Origin: an uncultured Lachnospiraceae bacterium
GTDB lineage: Bacteria; Bacillota; Clostridia; Lachnospirales; Lachnospiraceae
Assembly (NCBI GenBank): GCA_946183625.1
Contig: CAMHCL010000079.1
Coordinates: forward strand, 1-7,135
Reading direction: 5' to 3'
DNA: 7,135 nt
Position numbers and translations under genes: made by a program. Shown piece after piece: positions 1 through 5,214 of the stretch (positions within the stretch are counted from its first letter, which is position 1; each line of letters opens with the position of its first letter). The notes beneath the pieces were generated by a model. The model did no database searches, was not told where the DNA came from, and worked only from the letters and a program-made list of their open reading frames with translations.

Positions 1-647
1 CAACTGTTCTGACAGTTCTTCTGAATGATGCAATCCGTAAGATCCCCGTATCTTATGCACAGAAGGTTCAGGGAAGACGTCAGGTTGGAGGTAATACATC
101 ACACATTCCTCTTAAGGTTAATACAGGAAATGTTATGCCTATTATCTTCGCATCAACACTTATGTCGATCCCGAATATCATCATCAACCTGTTCAATGTA
201 CAGGTGACTAATCAGACTGTAGCTAAACTGCTTCAGGGACTTAATTCAAACTACTGGTTCAGACCTGGTTATCCCTGGGCATATATCGGACTTGTACTTT
301 ATATAGTACTTGTTGTATTCTTTGCTTATTTCTATACATCCATTTCATTCAATCCTATGGAGATAGCAAATAACCTGAAGAAGCAGGGCGGTTTCGTTCC
401 CGGTATCAGACCTGGTAAGTCAACACAGGATTATCTGAACAAGATACTTAACTACATCGTAATAATCGGTGCTATTGGTCTTATAATTGTTGCCCTGATC
501 CCCATTTTCTTCAATGGTAGATTCAGTGCGGATGTTTCCTTCGGTGGAACATCACTCATCATTATCTGTGGTGTTATCATTGAGACTATCAAGCAGATTG
601 AGTCTAAGATGCTGGTTCGTAACTATTCAGGTTTCCTGAGCAAATAA
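1..647 (+). CDS. secY: Protein translocase subunit SecY, C-terminal half (5' truncated)
   Basis: The reading frame is open from base 3, with 214 codons visible before TAA, followed by a second in-frame TAA. SecY is the channel subunit of the SecYEG translocon in the cytoplasmic membrane. The visible part begins at the end of TM6 and the large cytosolic loop (visible residues about 8-42, with NDAIRKIPVSYAQK and THIPLKVN-like HIPLKVN). TM7 follows (GNVMPIIFAST), then TM8 (WAYIGLVLYIVLVVFFAYFYT), then the C5 loop with NNLKKQGGFVPGIRPGK, which in this family contacts SecA and the ribosome. TM9 (YIVIIGAIGLIIVALIPIFF) and TM10 (GGTSLIIICGVIIETIKQIESK) come next, ending in the conserved tail LVRNYSGFL. 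Full-length SecY is about 430 residues, so about half lies upstream. An in-frame ATG at 135 is internal TM7 sequence and not a start. Placement before adk is standard for the end of the spc operon. Confidence 0.97.
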   Translation, partial: TVLTVLLNDAIRKIPVSYAQKVQGRRQVGGNTSHIPLKVNTGNVMPIIFASTLMSIPNIIINLFNVQVTNQTVAKLLQGLNSNYWFRPGYPWAYIGLVLYIVLVVFFAYFYTSISFNPMEIANNLKKQGGFVPGIRPGKSTQDYLNKILNYIVIIGAIGLIIVALIPIFFNGRFSADVSFGGTSLIIICGVIIETIKQIESKMLVRNYSGFLSK

Positions 648-656
648 TAATTTAGT

Positions 657-767
657 AAAATGTGTCATCCTGAGCGAAGCGAAGGATCTTTGAGTTGACG
701 TAGTTGAGCATATATTTTGACGTAGTCAATAAGATAGATTCATCGCCTAGCACGGAATGACAATTTT
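657..767. repeat. Imperfect inverted-repeat (MITE-like) intergenic element between secY and adk
   Basis: The left arm at 663-689 begins TGTCATCCTGAGCGAAGCGA. The right arm at 736-762 ends GCACGGAATGACA. The reverse complement of the left arm matches the right arm at 20 of 27 positions by my count. Outside the arms, AAAAT (657-661) faces ATTTT (763-767), with one extra G on the left, so the fold extends outward. The left arm can also fold alone (ATCCT 667-671 with AGGAT 683-687). The centre carries TTGACGTAGT twice (695-704 and 717-726); the second copy lies in the palindrome TTGAC-GTA-GTCAA (717-729). From memory, arms of the GTCATcCtGAGCGAAGCGA type are common as intergenic repeats in unrelated bacteria; I could not search for this. 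No coding sequence or clear target-site duplication is seen. Confidence 0.75.
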
Positions 768-811
768 GCGTTATAAAGAAAAGTGATTTGTATTACAGAA
801 GGGAGTGGCGT

Positions 812-1453
812 ATGAAGATTATAATGCTTGGAGCTCCTGGTGCCGGAAAGGGTACACAGGCAGACATGATTTGTAGCAAATACAATGTGCCACACATTTC
901 AACCGGAGATATTTTCCGTGCAAATATAAAGAATGGTACAGAGTTAGGACAGAAGGCAAAGGGTTACATGGACAGAGGAGAACTCGTTCCGGATTCTCTC
1001 GTTGTTGATCTTGTTATCGACCGTATACATCAGGATGATGCAAAGAACGGTTATGTACTGGATGGTTTCCCAAGAACTATTCCACAGGCAGAGGCGCTTG
1101 ATGCAGCACTTGCTTCTGAGGGAGACAGCGTTGATTATGCAATCAATGTAGACGTTCCTGATGACAATATCGTAAACAGAATGTCAGGAAGAAGAGCATG
1201 TGTAAAATGTGGTGCTACATATCATGTTAAGTACAATGCTCCAAAGACTGAAGGTGTTTGTGATAATTGCGGAAGCGAACTTATCCAGAGAGAAGATGAT
1301 AAGCCGGAGACAGTTCTTAACAGATTATCTGTATATCACAAGGAGACACAGCCACTTATAGATTACTATAGTGCTAAGGGCCTTGTTAAGAATATAGATG
1401 GAACTAAGGATTTAAATGATGTATTTGCTGATATTACAGCAGTATTAGGTTAA
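812..1453 (+). CDS. adk: Adenylate kinase, long zinc-lid form
   Basis: This 213-residue cytosolic kinase interconverts ATP plus AMP with two ADP. The P-loop GAPGAGKGTQ is at residues 7-16, the NMP-binding region (STGDIFR, about 30-36) follows, and DGFPRT is at 84-89. GRR at 126-128 leads into the lid. The lid (about 127-164) has Cys130-x2-Cys133 and Cys150-x2-Cys153, the four-cysteine zinc site typical of Gram-positive adenylate kinases. The conserved late arginine lies in LNRLSVYH (about 169-176). I chose ATG 812 because GGGAG at 801-805 stands six bases upstream and MKIIMLGAPGAGKG is the normal family N-terminus; an in-frame TTG at 788 would add eight unrelated residues. It follows secY, as usual, but the gap is long and filled by a repeat. 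infA comes 17 bases later with no map gene between. Confidence 0.97.
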   Translation: MKIIMLGAPGAGKGTQADMICSKYNVPHISTGDIFRANIKNGTELGQKAKGYMDRGELVPDSLVVDLVIDRIHQDDAKNGYVLDGFPRTIPQAEALDAALASEGDSVDYAINVDVPDDNIVNRMSGRRACVKCGATYHVKYNAPKTEGVCDNCGSELIQREDDKPETVLNRLSVYHKETQPLIDYYSAKGLVKNIDGTKDLNDVFADITAVLG

Positions 1454-1470
1454 TCAAAAGAGGTGAACTT

Positions 1471-1689
1471 ATGTCCAAAGCTGACGAGATAGAATGCGAA
1501 GGTGTAGTACTTGAGAAACTACCTAATGCCATGTTCCAGGTTCAGTTGGAGAATGGTCATACAATACTTGCTCATATTAGTGGCAAGCTCCGTATGAACT
1601 ATATCAAAATCCTTCCTGGTGACAAGGTAACGGTTGTGCTTTCCCCTTATGATCTTTCAAAGGGAAGAATTACATGGAGAGCGAAGTAA
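1471..1689 (+). CDS. infA: Translation initiation factor IF-1
   Basis: This 72-residue single OB-fold protein has the standard IF-1 length. It binds the 30S A site and works with IF-2 and IF-3 to select the initiator tRNA and start codon. The sequence shows the family pattern: MSKADEIECEGVV at the N-terminus, LPNAMFQVQLENGHTILAHISGKLRMNYI (about 17-45) and ILPGDKVTVVLSPYDLSKGRITWR (about 47-70). AGAGGTGA at 1459-1466 is a good ribosome binding site shortly before ATG. The gene starts 17 bases after adk, so the two are almost certainly co-transcribed. In many Firmicutes map, and sometimes a KOW-domain gene, lies between adk and infA; neither is here. Confidence 0.97.
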   Translation: MSKADEIECEGVVLEKLPNAMFQVQLENGHTILAHISGKLRMNYIKILPGDKVTVVLSPYDLSKGRITWRAK

Positions 1690-1696
1690 ATTAGGG

Positions 1697-1739
1697 CTTG
1701 CAATAGCTTCTAAAAAATGATAGAATATTGCTTCGCAAG
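1697..1739 (+). other. Strong dyad / RNA hairpin in the infA-rpmJ spacer
   Basis: TTCTA (1708-1712) pairs with TAGAA (1721-1725) across an 8-base loop. CAATA (1701-1705) pairs with TATTG (1726-1730), leaving GC (1706-1707) bulged. CTTG (1697-1700) pairs with CAAG (1736-1739), leaving CTTCG (1731-1735) bulged. This gives 14 base pairs. The right side can instead form the small hairpin TTGC-TTC-GCAA (1728-1738). No U-tract follows, so it is not an ordinary intrinsic terminator. It overlaps the putative promoter at 1698-1726, and could act on DNA (regulator binding) or on read-through RNA (processing). The function is inferred; the pairing is visible. Confidence 0.5.
1698..1726 (+). promoter_or_regulatory. 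Putative sigma-A promoter with extended -10 driving rpmJ and the alpha operon
   Basis: TTGCAA (1698-1703) lies exactly 17 bases before TAGAAT (1721-1726), and TGA immediately precedes the -10 to give the extended form TGnTAGAAT. This matches four of six consensus bases at -35 and five of six at -10. The expected transcript start is near 1733, about 34 bases before the rpmJ start codon. It would let rpmJ-rpsM-rpsK-rpsD-rpoA-rplQ be transcribed separately from secY-adk-infA. Not tested; judged from spacing and match only. Confidence 0.55.
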
Positions 1740-1766
1740 TGATTTTCACGAAAGGAGAGTATTTTA

Positions 1767-1880
1767 ATGAAGGTTCGAGCATCAGTAAAACCGATTTGCG
1801 ATAAGTGCAAAGTCATTAAAAGAAAAGGCAGAGTTCTTATAATCTGCGAAAATCCAAAGCACAAACAACGTCAAGGATAA
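1767..1880 (+). CDS. rpmJ: 50S ribosomal protein L36, zinc-binding form
   Basis: This is a 37-codon gene. L36 is the smallest conserved protein of the large subunit and binds 23S rRNA. The protein starts MKVRASVKPICDKCKVIKR and ends PKHKQRQG, the normal length and layout. Cys11, Cys14, Cys27 and His32 form the CxxC-x12-C-x4-H zinc ribbon, so this is the zinc-containing (C+) paralogue rather than the cysteine-free form some bacteria use under zinc limitation. The ribosome binding site AAAGGAGAG (1751-1759) stands seven bases before ATG. It follows infA, as in most Firmicutes, but a 77-base spacer with a promoter and dyad intervenes, and 213 bases separate it from rpsM. Confidence 0.97.
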   Translation: MKVRASVKPICDKCKVIKRKGRVLIICENPKHKQRQG

Positions 1881-2093
1881 TCAATAGACATTTTCTTGCA
1901 AAGGATAGATATGAAAGGTGTTTAGCCCACTGGAAATACTTATCCTTGTTTTGTGCGTTTTCTACTTAATCATAGGTAGGGAATTCCATATCGAAGGGAT
2001 ATGGGACAGAACGCGGTCATCAGCGCGTTTAATGCTGATGAGATTTAAAGCGGCTGAAAAGTTTTATTATTTTATTTGTTTGGAGGTAGAAGA
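1881..2093 (+). promoter_or_regulatory. Structured 5' leader before rpsM, candidate autoregulatory region of the alpha operon
   Basis: No convincing gene lies here. Hairpin A is TTCCATATC (1984-1992) with GATATGGGA (1998-2006), nine pairs including one G-T. Hairpin B is TCATCAGC (2017-2024) with GCTGATGA (2034-2041), eight perfect pairs. Mutually exclusive alternatives are ACGCG (2011-2015) with CGCGT (2024-2028), and 2021-2032 with 2045-2056 (11 pairs, two single bulges). TTTTCTACTT (1958-1967) can pair with AGGTAGAAGA (2084-2093), ten pairs with two wobbles. This would enclose both hairpins and cover half of the GGAGG Shine-Dalgarno (2082-2086) and the spacer up to the rpsM ATG. AAGGATA (1901-1907) also faces TATCCTT (1941-1947). 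In E. coli, S4 represses this operon through a pseudoknot at the rpsM start; a parallel role here is inference. Confidence 0.5.
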
Positions 2094-2462
2094 ATGGCTC
2101 GTATTTCAGGTGTAGATTTACCTAGAGATAAGCGTGTTGAAGTAGGTCTTACTTACATTTACGGCATCGGTCTTGTAACTTCACAGAAGATTCTTGCACA
2201 GGCTGGAGTTAATCCAGATACAAGAGTACGTGACCTTACAGATGATGAAGTAAGAAAGATCAGTGATATCATCAATGACCAGATAATGGTAGAAGGTGAT
2301 CTCAGAAGAGAGACAGCGCTTAATATCAAGCGTCTACAGGAAATTGGTTGCTATCGTGGCATTCGTCATAGAAAGGGTCTTCCAGTTCGTGGACAGAACA
2401 CTAAGAACAATGCACGTACACGTAAGGGACCAAAGAAGACAGTTGCTAACAAGAAGAAGTAA
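2094..2462 (+). CDS. rpsM: 30S ribosomal protein S13
   Basis: This 122-residue protein of the small-subunit head contacts 16S rRNA, the P-site tRNA and the 50S subunit through intersubunit bridges. The family N-terminus is MARISGVDLPRDKRVEVGLTYIYGIG, followed by the helix-two-turn-helix region (about 14-60) and EGDLRRE at 67-73. The diagnostic RHRKGLPVRGQ is at 91-101, with a lysine-rich tail GPKKTVANKKK that reaches toward the P site. I chose ATG 2094 because GGAGG (2082-2086) is seven bases upstream and the protein then begins at the invariant MARI. It is the first gene of the classical alpha operon and is preceded by a structured 213-base leader. rpsK begins 30 bases after its stop. Confidence 0.98.
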   Translation: MARISGVDLPRDKRVEVGLTYIYGIGLVTSQKILAQAGVNPDTRVRDLTDDEVRKISDIINDQIMVEGDLRRETALNIKRLQEIGCYRGIRHRKGLPVRGQNTKNNARTRKGPKKTVANKKK

Positions 2463-2492
2463 TTTGATTGATTATTTGGAGGATATAAGTTA

Positions 2493-2891
2493 ATGGCTAG
2501 TAATAAAGTTGCTAAGAAAGTAACTAAGAAGCGTAATAGAAGACTTATAGAGCACGGACAGGCTCATATTCAGTCTTCATTCAATAATACAATCGTAACA
2601 TTAACAGATGCCGAAGGTAATGCGCTTTCATGGGCTAGTGCAGGTGGACTTGGATTCAGAGGATCAAAGAAGTCTACTCCTTATGCTGCTCAGATGGCTG
2701 CAGAGACAGCTGCTAAGGCTGCTGCTCCTTACGGTCTTAAGACAATTGATGTTATGGTTAAGGGACCAGGATCAGGTCGTGAGGCTGCTATTAGAGCACT
2801 CGCTGCTTGTGGTCTTGAAGTTCTGACAATCAAGGACGTTACACCAGTACCACATAATGGTTGCCGTCCACCAAAACGTAGAAGAGTCTGA
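2493..2891 (+). CDS. rpsK: 30S ribosomal protein S11
   Basis: This 132-residue protein sits on the platform of the small subunit, near the mRNA exit region and the S7/S18/S21 neighbourhood. It has a lysine-rich N-terminus (KKVTKKRNRR, about 8-17) and then HIQSSFNNTIVTLTDAEGNALSWASAGGLGFRGSKKSTPYAAQ, the conserved core (about 25-67). GPGSGREAAIRAL (91-103) and the C-terminal signature DVTPVPHNGCRPPKRRRV (115-132) follow. The Asn-Gly pair in that tail is the position where S11 carries isoaspartate in E. coli; whether that happens here is unknown. GGAGG at 2478-2482 precedes ATG by ten bases. The spacers to rpsM (30) and rpsD (17) are short, indicating one transcript. Confidence 0.98.
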   Translation: MASNKVAKKVTKKRNRRLIEHGQAHIQSSFNNTIVTLTDAEGNALSWASAGGLGFRGSKKSTPYAAQMAAETAAKAAAPYGLKTIDVMVKGPGSGREAAIRALAACGLEVLTIKDVTPVPHNGCRPPKRRRV

Positions 2892-2908
2892 TTAGGAGGT
2901 ACATTAAA

Positions 2909-3502
2909 ATGGCAATTAATAGAACACCAGTTCTTAAGAGATGCAGATCCCTCGAACTTGAGCCAATGTATCTCGGAGTTAATAAGAAATCACATAGAAA
3001 GAGTAATAGAAGCCAGAGAAAGGTTAGTGAGTACGGACTTCAGCTTCGTGAGAAGCAGAAGGCTAAGTTCATCTATGGTGTACAGGAGAAGCCTTTCCGT
3101 AACCTGTATGAGAAGGCTGGTAAGATGCCAGGCCTTGTAGGTACAAACCTTATGCAGCTTCTGGAGCTCAGACTTGACAACATCATCTTCCGTCTTGGAT
3201 ATGCTAGAACAAGACGTGAAGCTAGACAGGTAGTTTCACATAGACATGTACTTGTAAATGGTAAGATCGTAAATATCCCATCTTACAGAGTAGAGCCAGG
3301 TGATGTTATAGAAATCAAGGAGAAGAGTAAGTCTCTTCAGAGATTTAAGGATATCCTTGAGGCAAATTCAGGCGTTTCAGTGCCATCATGGCTTGAAGGC
3401 GATGCAGAGAAGTTATCAGGTAAGGTTCTTGAGGTTCCTCTCAGAGACCAGATAGATGTTCCTGTAAACGAGACACTTATTGTCGAGCTGTATTCTAAGT
3501 AA
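2909..3502 (+). CDS. rpsD: 30S ribosomal protein S4, cysteine-poor form
   Basis: This 197-residue protein is a primary binder of the 16S rRNA 5' domain that nucleates small-subunit assembly. The N-terminal region (1-85) includes SQRKVSEYGLQLREKQKAKFIYGVQEKPF. The S4 RNA-binding domain (about 87-150) contains LRLDNIIFRLGYARTRREAR, then VSHRHVLVNGKIVNIPSYRVEPGDVI. The N-terminal zinc motif of some S4 proteins is missing: only Cys12 remains in LKRCRSLELEP, so this is a zinc-independent form. AGGAGG (2894-2899) is nine bases before ATG. Its place between rpsK and rpoA matches Clostridia and proteobacteria and differs from Bacillus, where rpsD is monocistronic. In both E. coli and B. subtilis S4 represses its own synthesis, which makes the rpsM leader a natural target. 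Confidence 0.98.
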   Translation: MAINRTPVLKRCRSLELEPMYLGVNKKSHRKSNRSQRKVSEYGLQLREKQKAKFIYGVQEKPFRNLYEKAGKMPGLVGTNLMQLLELRLDNIIFRLGYARTRREARQVVSHRHVLVNGKIVNIPSYRVEPGDVIEIKEKSKSLQRFKDILEANSGVSVPSWLEGDAEKLSGKVLEVPLRDQIDVPVNETLIVELYSK

Positions 3503-3513
3503 GACATAATAAG

Positions 3514-3540
3514 TAGTTGCATTGCAAAGATTTGTAACTG
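3514..3540 (+). other. Possible small hairpin in the rpsD-rpoA spacer
   Basis: AGTTGC (3515-3520) can pair with GTAACT (3534-3539), six pairs with one G-T, and T3514-G3540 could add a wobble. The loop is ATTGCAAAGATTT. The 66-base spacer otherwise holds only the rpoA ribosome binding site. There is no U-tract after the stem, so it is not a terminator. It could mark an RNA processing point or mean nothing; support is weak. Confidence 0.25.
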
Positions 3541-3568
3541 TTGTTTGTTTATGTTTCGGGGGTGCTGA

Positions 3569-4525
3569 ATGTTTGAATTCGAAAAACCTAGAATAGAGAT
3601 TGCTGAGAAATCAGATGACGACAAGTATGGAAGATTTGTGGTAGAGCCACTCGAGAGAGGTTATGGTACTACTCTTGGTAATTCACTTCGTAGAGTAATG
3701 TTATCATCATTACCAGGAACAGCAGTAAGCTATATCAAGATCAAGGGAGTTCTTCATGAGTTCTGTTCTATCCCTGGTGTAAAGGAAGATGTTACAGAAA
3801 TCGTTATGAACATCAAGGAACTTTGCATCAAGAACAATTCTTCAAATGATGATCCTAAGATCGGTTATATAGAAGCATCAGGCGACTGTGTTGTTACAGG
3901 TGCTGATATCCATGTTGACGGAGACGTAGAGATACTTAATCCTGATCTTGTTATCGCTAACCTTAATGGCCCAGATGCTAAGCTTGAGATGGAGCTTACT
4001 ATTACAAATGGTAGAGGATACGTAAGTGCTGACAAGAATAAGGAGCATGAGCCATCTATCGATGTTATCGCTGTAGATTCTATCTACACACCTGTAGAGA
4101 GAGTAAATCTTACAGTTGAGAATACTCGTGTAGGTCAGATCACTGACTACGACAAGCTTACACTTGACGTATATACAAATGGTACTCTTGCACCAGATGA
4201 TGCTGTTAGTTATGCAGCTAAGGTTCTCAGCGAGCACTTAGGACTTTTTGTAAATCTTAGTGATAATGTTAAGGATAAGACAATCATCACAGAGAAGGTT
4301 GACGAGAAGACAGACTCTCAGGCTAAGGATATGAGTATTGATGAGCTTGAGCTTTCAGTTCGTTCATATAACTGCCTTAAGAGAGCAAATATTAATACAG
4401 TTAAAGAACTTTGCGCTAAAACACCAGATGAGATGATGAAGGTTCGTAATCTCGGACGTAAGTCACTCGAGGAAGTTCTTGCAAAGTTAAAGGAATTAGG
4501 ACTCTCACTCAATACAGGAGAGTAA
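3569..4525 (+). CDS. rpoA: DNA-directed RNA polymerase subunit alpha
   Basis: This 318-residue subunit dimerises to start polymerase assembly, and its C-terminal domain contacts UP elements and activators. The N-terminal domain (about 1-230) shows FVVEPLERGYGTTLGNSLRRVMLSSLPG (23-50) and VKEDVTEIVMNIK (71-83). LNPDLVIANL (123-132) and TPVERVNLTVENTRVGQITDYDKLTLDVYTNG (174-205) follow. A charged linker (about 232-255) leads to the CTD, where ELSVRSYNCLKRANI carries Arg265 and Asn268 and RNLGRKSLEEV carries Gly296 and Lys298, matching the E. coli DNA-binding residues even in numbering. ATG 3569 gives the standard MFEFEKPRIE start. The ribosome binding site is the unusual GGGGGTG (3558-3564), needing one G-U pair with the anti-SD, five bases... 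four spacer bases after it are CTGA. Classical alpha-operon position before rplQ. Confidence 0.98.
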   Translation: MFEFEKPRIEIAEKSDDDKYGRFVVEPLERGYGTTLGNSLRRVMLSSLPGTAVSYIKIKGVLHEFCSIPGVKEDVTEIVMNIKELCIKNNSSNDDPKIGYIEASGDCVVTGADIHVDGDVEILNPDLVIANLNGPDAKLEMELTITNGRGYVSADKNKEHEPSIDVIAVDSIYTPVERVNLTVENTRVGQITDYDKLTLDVYTNGTLAPDDAVSYAAKVLSEHLGLFVNLSDNVKDKTIITEKVDEKTDSQAKDMSIDELELSVRSYNCLKRANINTVKELCAKTPDEMMKVRNLGRKSLEEVLAKLKELGLSLNTGE

Positions 4526-4608
4526 TTACAATCACCACTTAAGCTGAAGGTTTAGTAAGCAAAGTGAAGACCCTGACGTAGTAGTCAGAGGTAAGGAGGA
4601 AAAATATT
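4526..4608 (+). promoter_or_regulatory. Structured rpoA-rplQ spacer with two hairpins before the rplQ ribosome binding site
   Basis: Hairpin 1 is CACTT (4536-4540) with AAGTG (4562-4566), stacked through a small internal loop on GCT (4543-4545) with AGC (4558-4560). Hairpin 2 is CTGAC (4573-4577) with GTCAG (4584-4588) around the loop GTAGTA, extendable by CC (4571-4572) with GG (4590-4591) around a bulged A. AAGGAGG (4593-4599) begins just two bases after hairpin 2. The arrangement could tune L17 translation relative to alpha or stop RNA decay; this is inference. The loop side contains TGACGTAGT, also found twice in the secY-adk repeat. Confidence 0.4.
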
Positions 4609-5145
4609 ATGGCAATGTATAGAAAGCTTGGTAAGAAGTCAGACCAGAGAAAGGCTCTTCTCAGAAGCCAGGTTACACAGCTTCTTTATCATGGAAAGAT
4701 CAAGACAACTGAGGCAAGAGCTAAGGAAGTTCGTAAGATTGTAGAGCATCTTATCGCATTAGCAATAGCTGAGAAGGATAACTACGAAGAAGTTACTGTT
4801 CAGGCGAAGGTAGCTGATAAGGATAAGGACGGAAAGAGAATCAAGGAAGTTGTTGATGGCAAGAAGGTAACAAAGTACCATGAAGAGTCAAAGACAATCA
4901 AGAAGGATAATGCTTCAAGACTTCACGCTCGTCGTGAGATGCTGAAGGTTCTGTATCCAGTAGTTGAAGTTCCAACAGAGGGTGCAGGCAAGAAGCGTGC
5001 TACTAAGAAGGTTGACCTTGTAAGCAAGCTCTTTGATGAATATGCTGTAAAGTATGCTGATCGTAAGGGTGGTTACACCAGAATCGTTAAGATTGGTCAG
5101 CGTAAGGGAGACGGAGCTCTCGAAGTAATTCTTGAACTCGTATAA
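4609..5145 (+). CDS. rplQ: 50S ribosomal protein L17, long form with charged insert
   Basis: This 178-residue large-subunit protein lies near the exit tunnel region. The N-terminal core MAMYRKLGKKSDQRKALLRSQVTQLLYHGKIKTTEARAKEVRKIVEHLI (1-49) and the C-terminal core FDEYAVKYADRKGGYTRIVKIGQRKGDGALEVILELV (142-178) are clear L17. Between them, residues about 57-101 (VADKDKDGKRIKEVVDGKKVTKYHEESKTIKKD) are an insert absent from the 120-127-residue L17 of B. subtilis and E. coli, and a second small extension (about 121-136) follows VLYPVVEV. I recall the same insert from Lachnospiraceae L17 proteins, so it looks like a lineage feature rather than an error. AAGGAGG (4593-4599) is nine bases before ATG. 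It is the last gene of the operon; an intrinsic terminator starts ten bases after its stop. Confidence 0.97.
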   Translation: MAMYRKLGKKSDQRKALLRSQVTQLLYHGKIKTTEARAKEVRKIVEHLIALAIAEKDNYEEVTVQAKVADKDKDGKRIKEVVDGKKVTKYHEESKTIKKDNASRLHARREMLKVLYPVVEVPTEGAGKKRATKKVDLVSKLFDEYAVKYADRKGGYTRIVKIGQRKGDGALEVILELV

Positions 5146-5155
5146 CTATAAGCTT

Positions 5156-5191
5156 AAGAGCCCCTGTGAAAACAGGGGCTTTTGTTGTTTT
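5156..5191 (+). terminator. Rho-independent terminator of the ribosomal-protein operon
   Basis: AGCCCCTG (5159-5166) pairs perfectly with CAGGGGCT (5173-5180) around the loop TGAAAA, and the stem extends by G-T and two A-T pairs to 5156/5183. It is followed by a T-rich run TTTGTTGTTTT (5181-5191). The GC-rich stem, short loop, U-tract and position ten bases after rplQ all fit a strong intrinsic terminator. Confidence 0.93.
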
Positions 5192-5199
5192 ACATTAAC

Positions 5200-5208
5200 T
5201 GGTATAAA
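5200..5208 (+). promoter_or_regulatory. Extended -10 promoter element directly before the ABC ATPase gene
   Basis: TGGTATAAA matches the extended -10 consensus TGnTATAAT except in the last base. It lies nine bases beyond the terminator U-tract. A weak -35 is TTGTTG (5182-5187, 15-base spacer), inside the terminator tail; an extended -10 can work with a poor -35. Transcription would be expected to start about seven bases after the -10, which is at or next to the ATG at 5215. Confidence 0.45.
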
Positions 5209-5214
5209 TATCAT

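Noticed and set aside
135..137. ATG 135 as the start of a separate short membrane protein
   Set aside because: It is internal to SecY (TM7); the frame stays open to the window edge and reads as conserved SecY before it.
772..777. TATAAA before adk as a -10 element
   Set aside because: No acceptable -35 or TGn extension is found at a proper distance, so I do not call a promoter for adk.
788..811. TTG at 788 as a longer adk start
   Set aside because: It adds eight residues not found in the family, and the GGGAG ribosome binding site is placed for ATG 812.
1896..1924. TTGCAA (1896-1901) as the -35 of a promoter for rpsM
   Set aside because: At a 17-base spacing the -10 would be TGTTTA, a poor match; the upstream promoter at 1698-1726 is better.
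2076..2093. In-frame TTG start six codons upstream of rpsM
   Set aside because: It would place the start before the GGAGG ribosome binding site; the conserved MARI start at 2094 is correctly spaced.
3337..3624. Minus-strand frame over the end of rpsD and start of rpoA
   Set aside because: It is a shadow of well-conserved genes on the + strand, with no ribosome binding site or recognisable product.
5182..5214. TTG at 5182 as the ATPase start
   Set aside because: It lies in the terminator tail and adds residues with no ABC-family similarity; ATG 5215 gives a normal ABC N-terminus.
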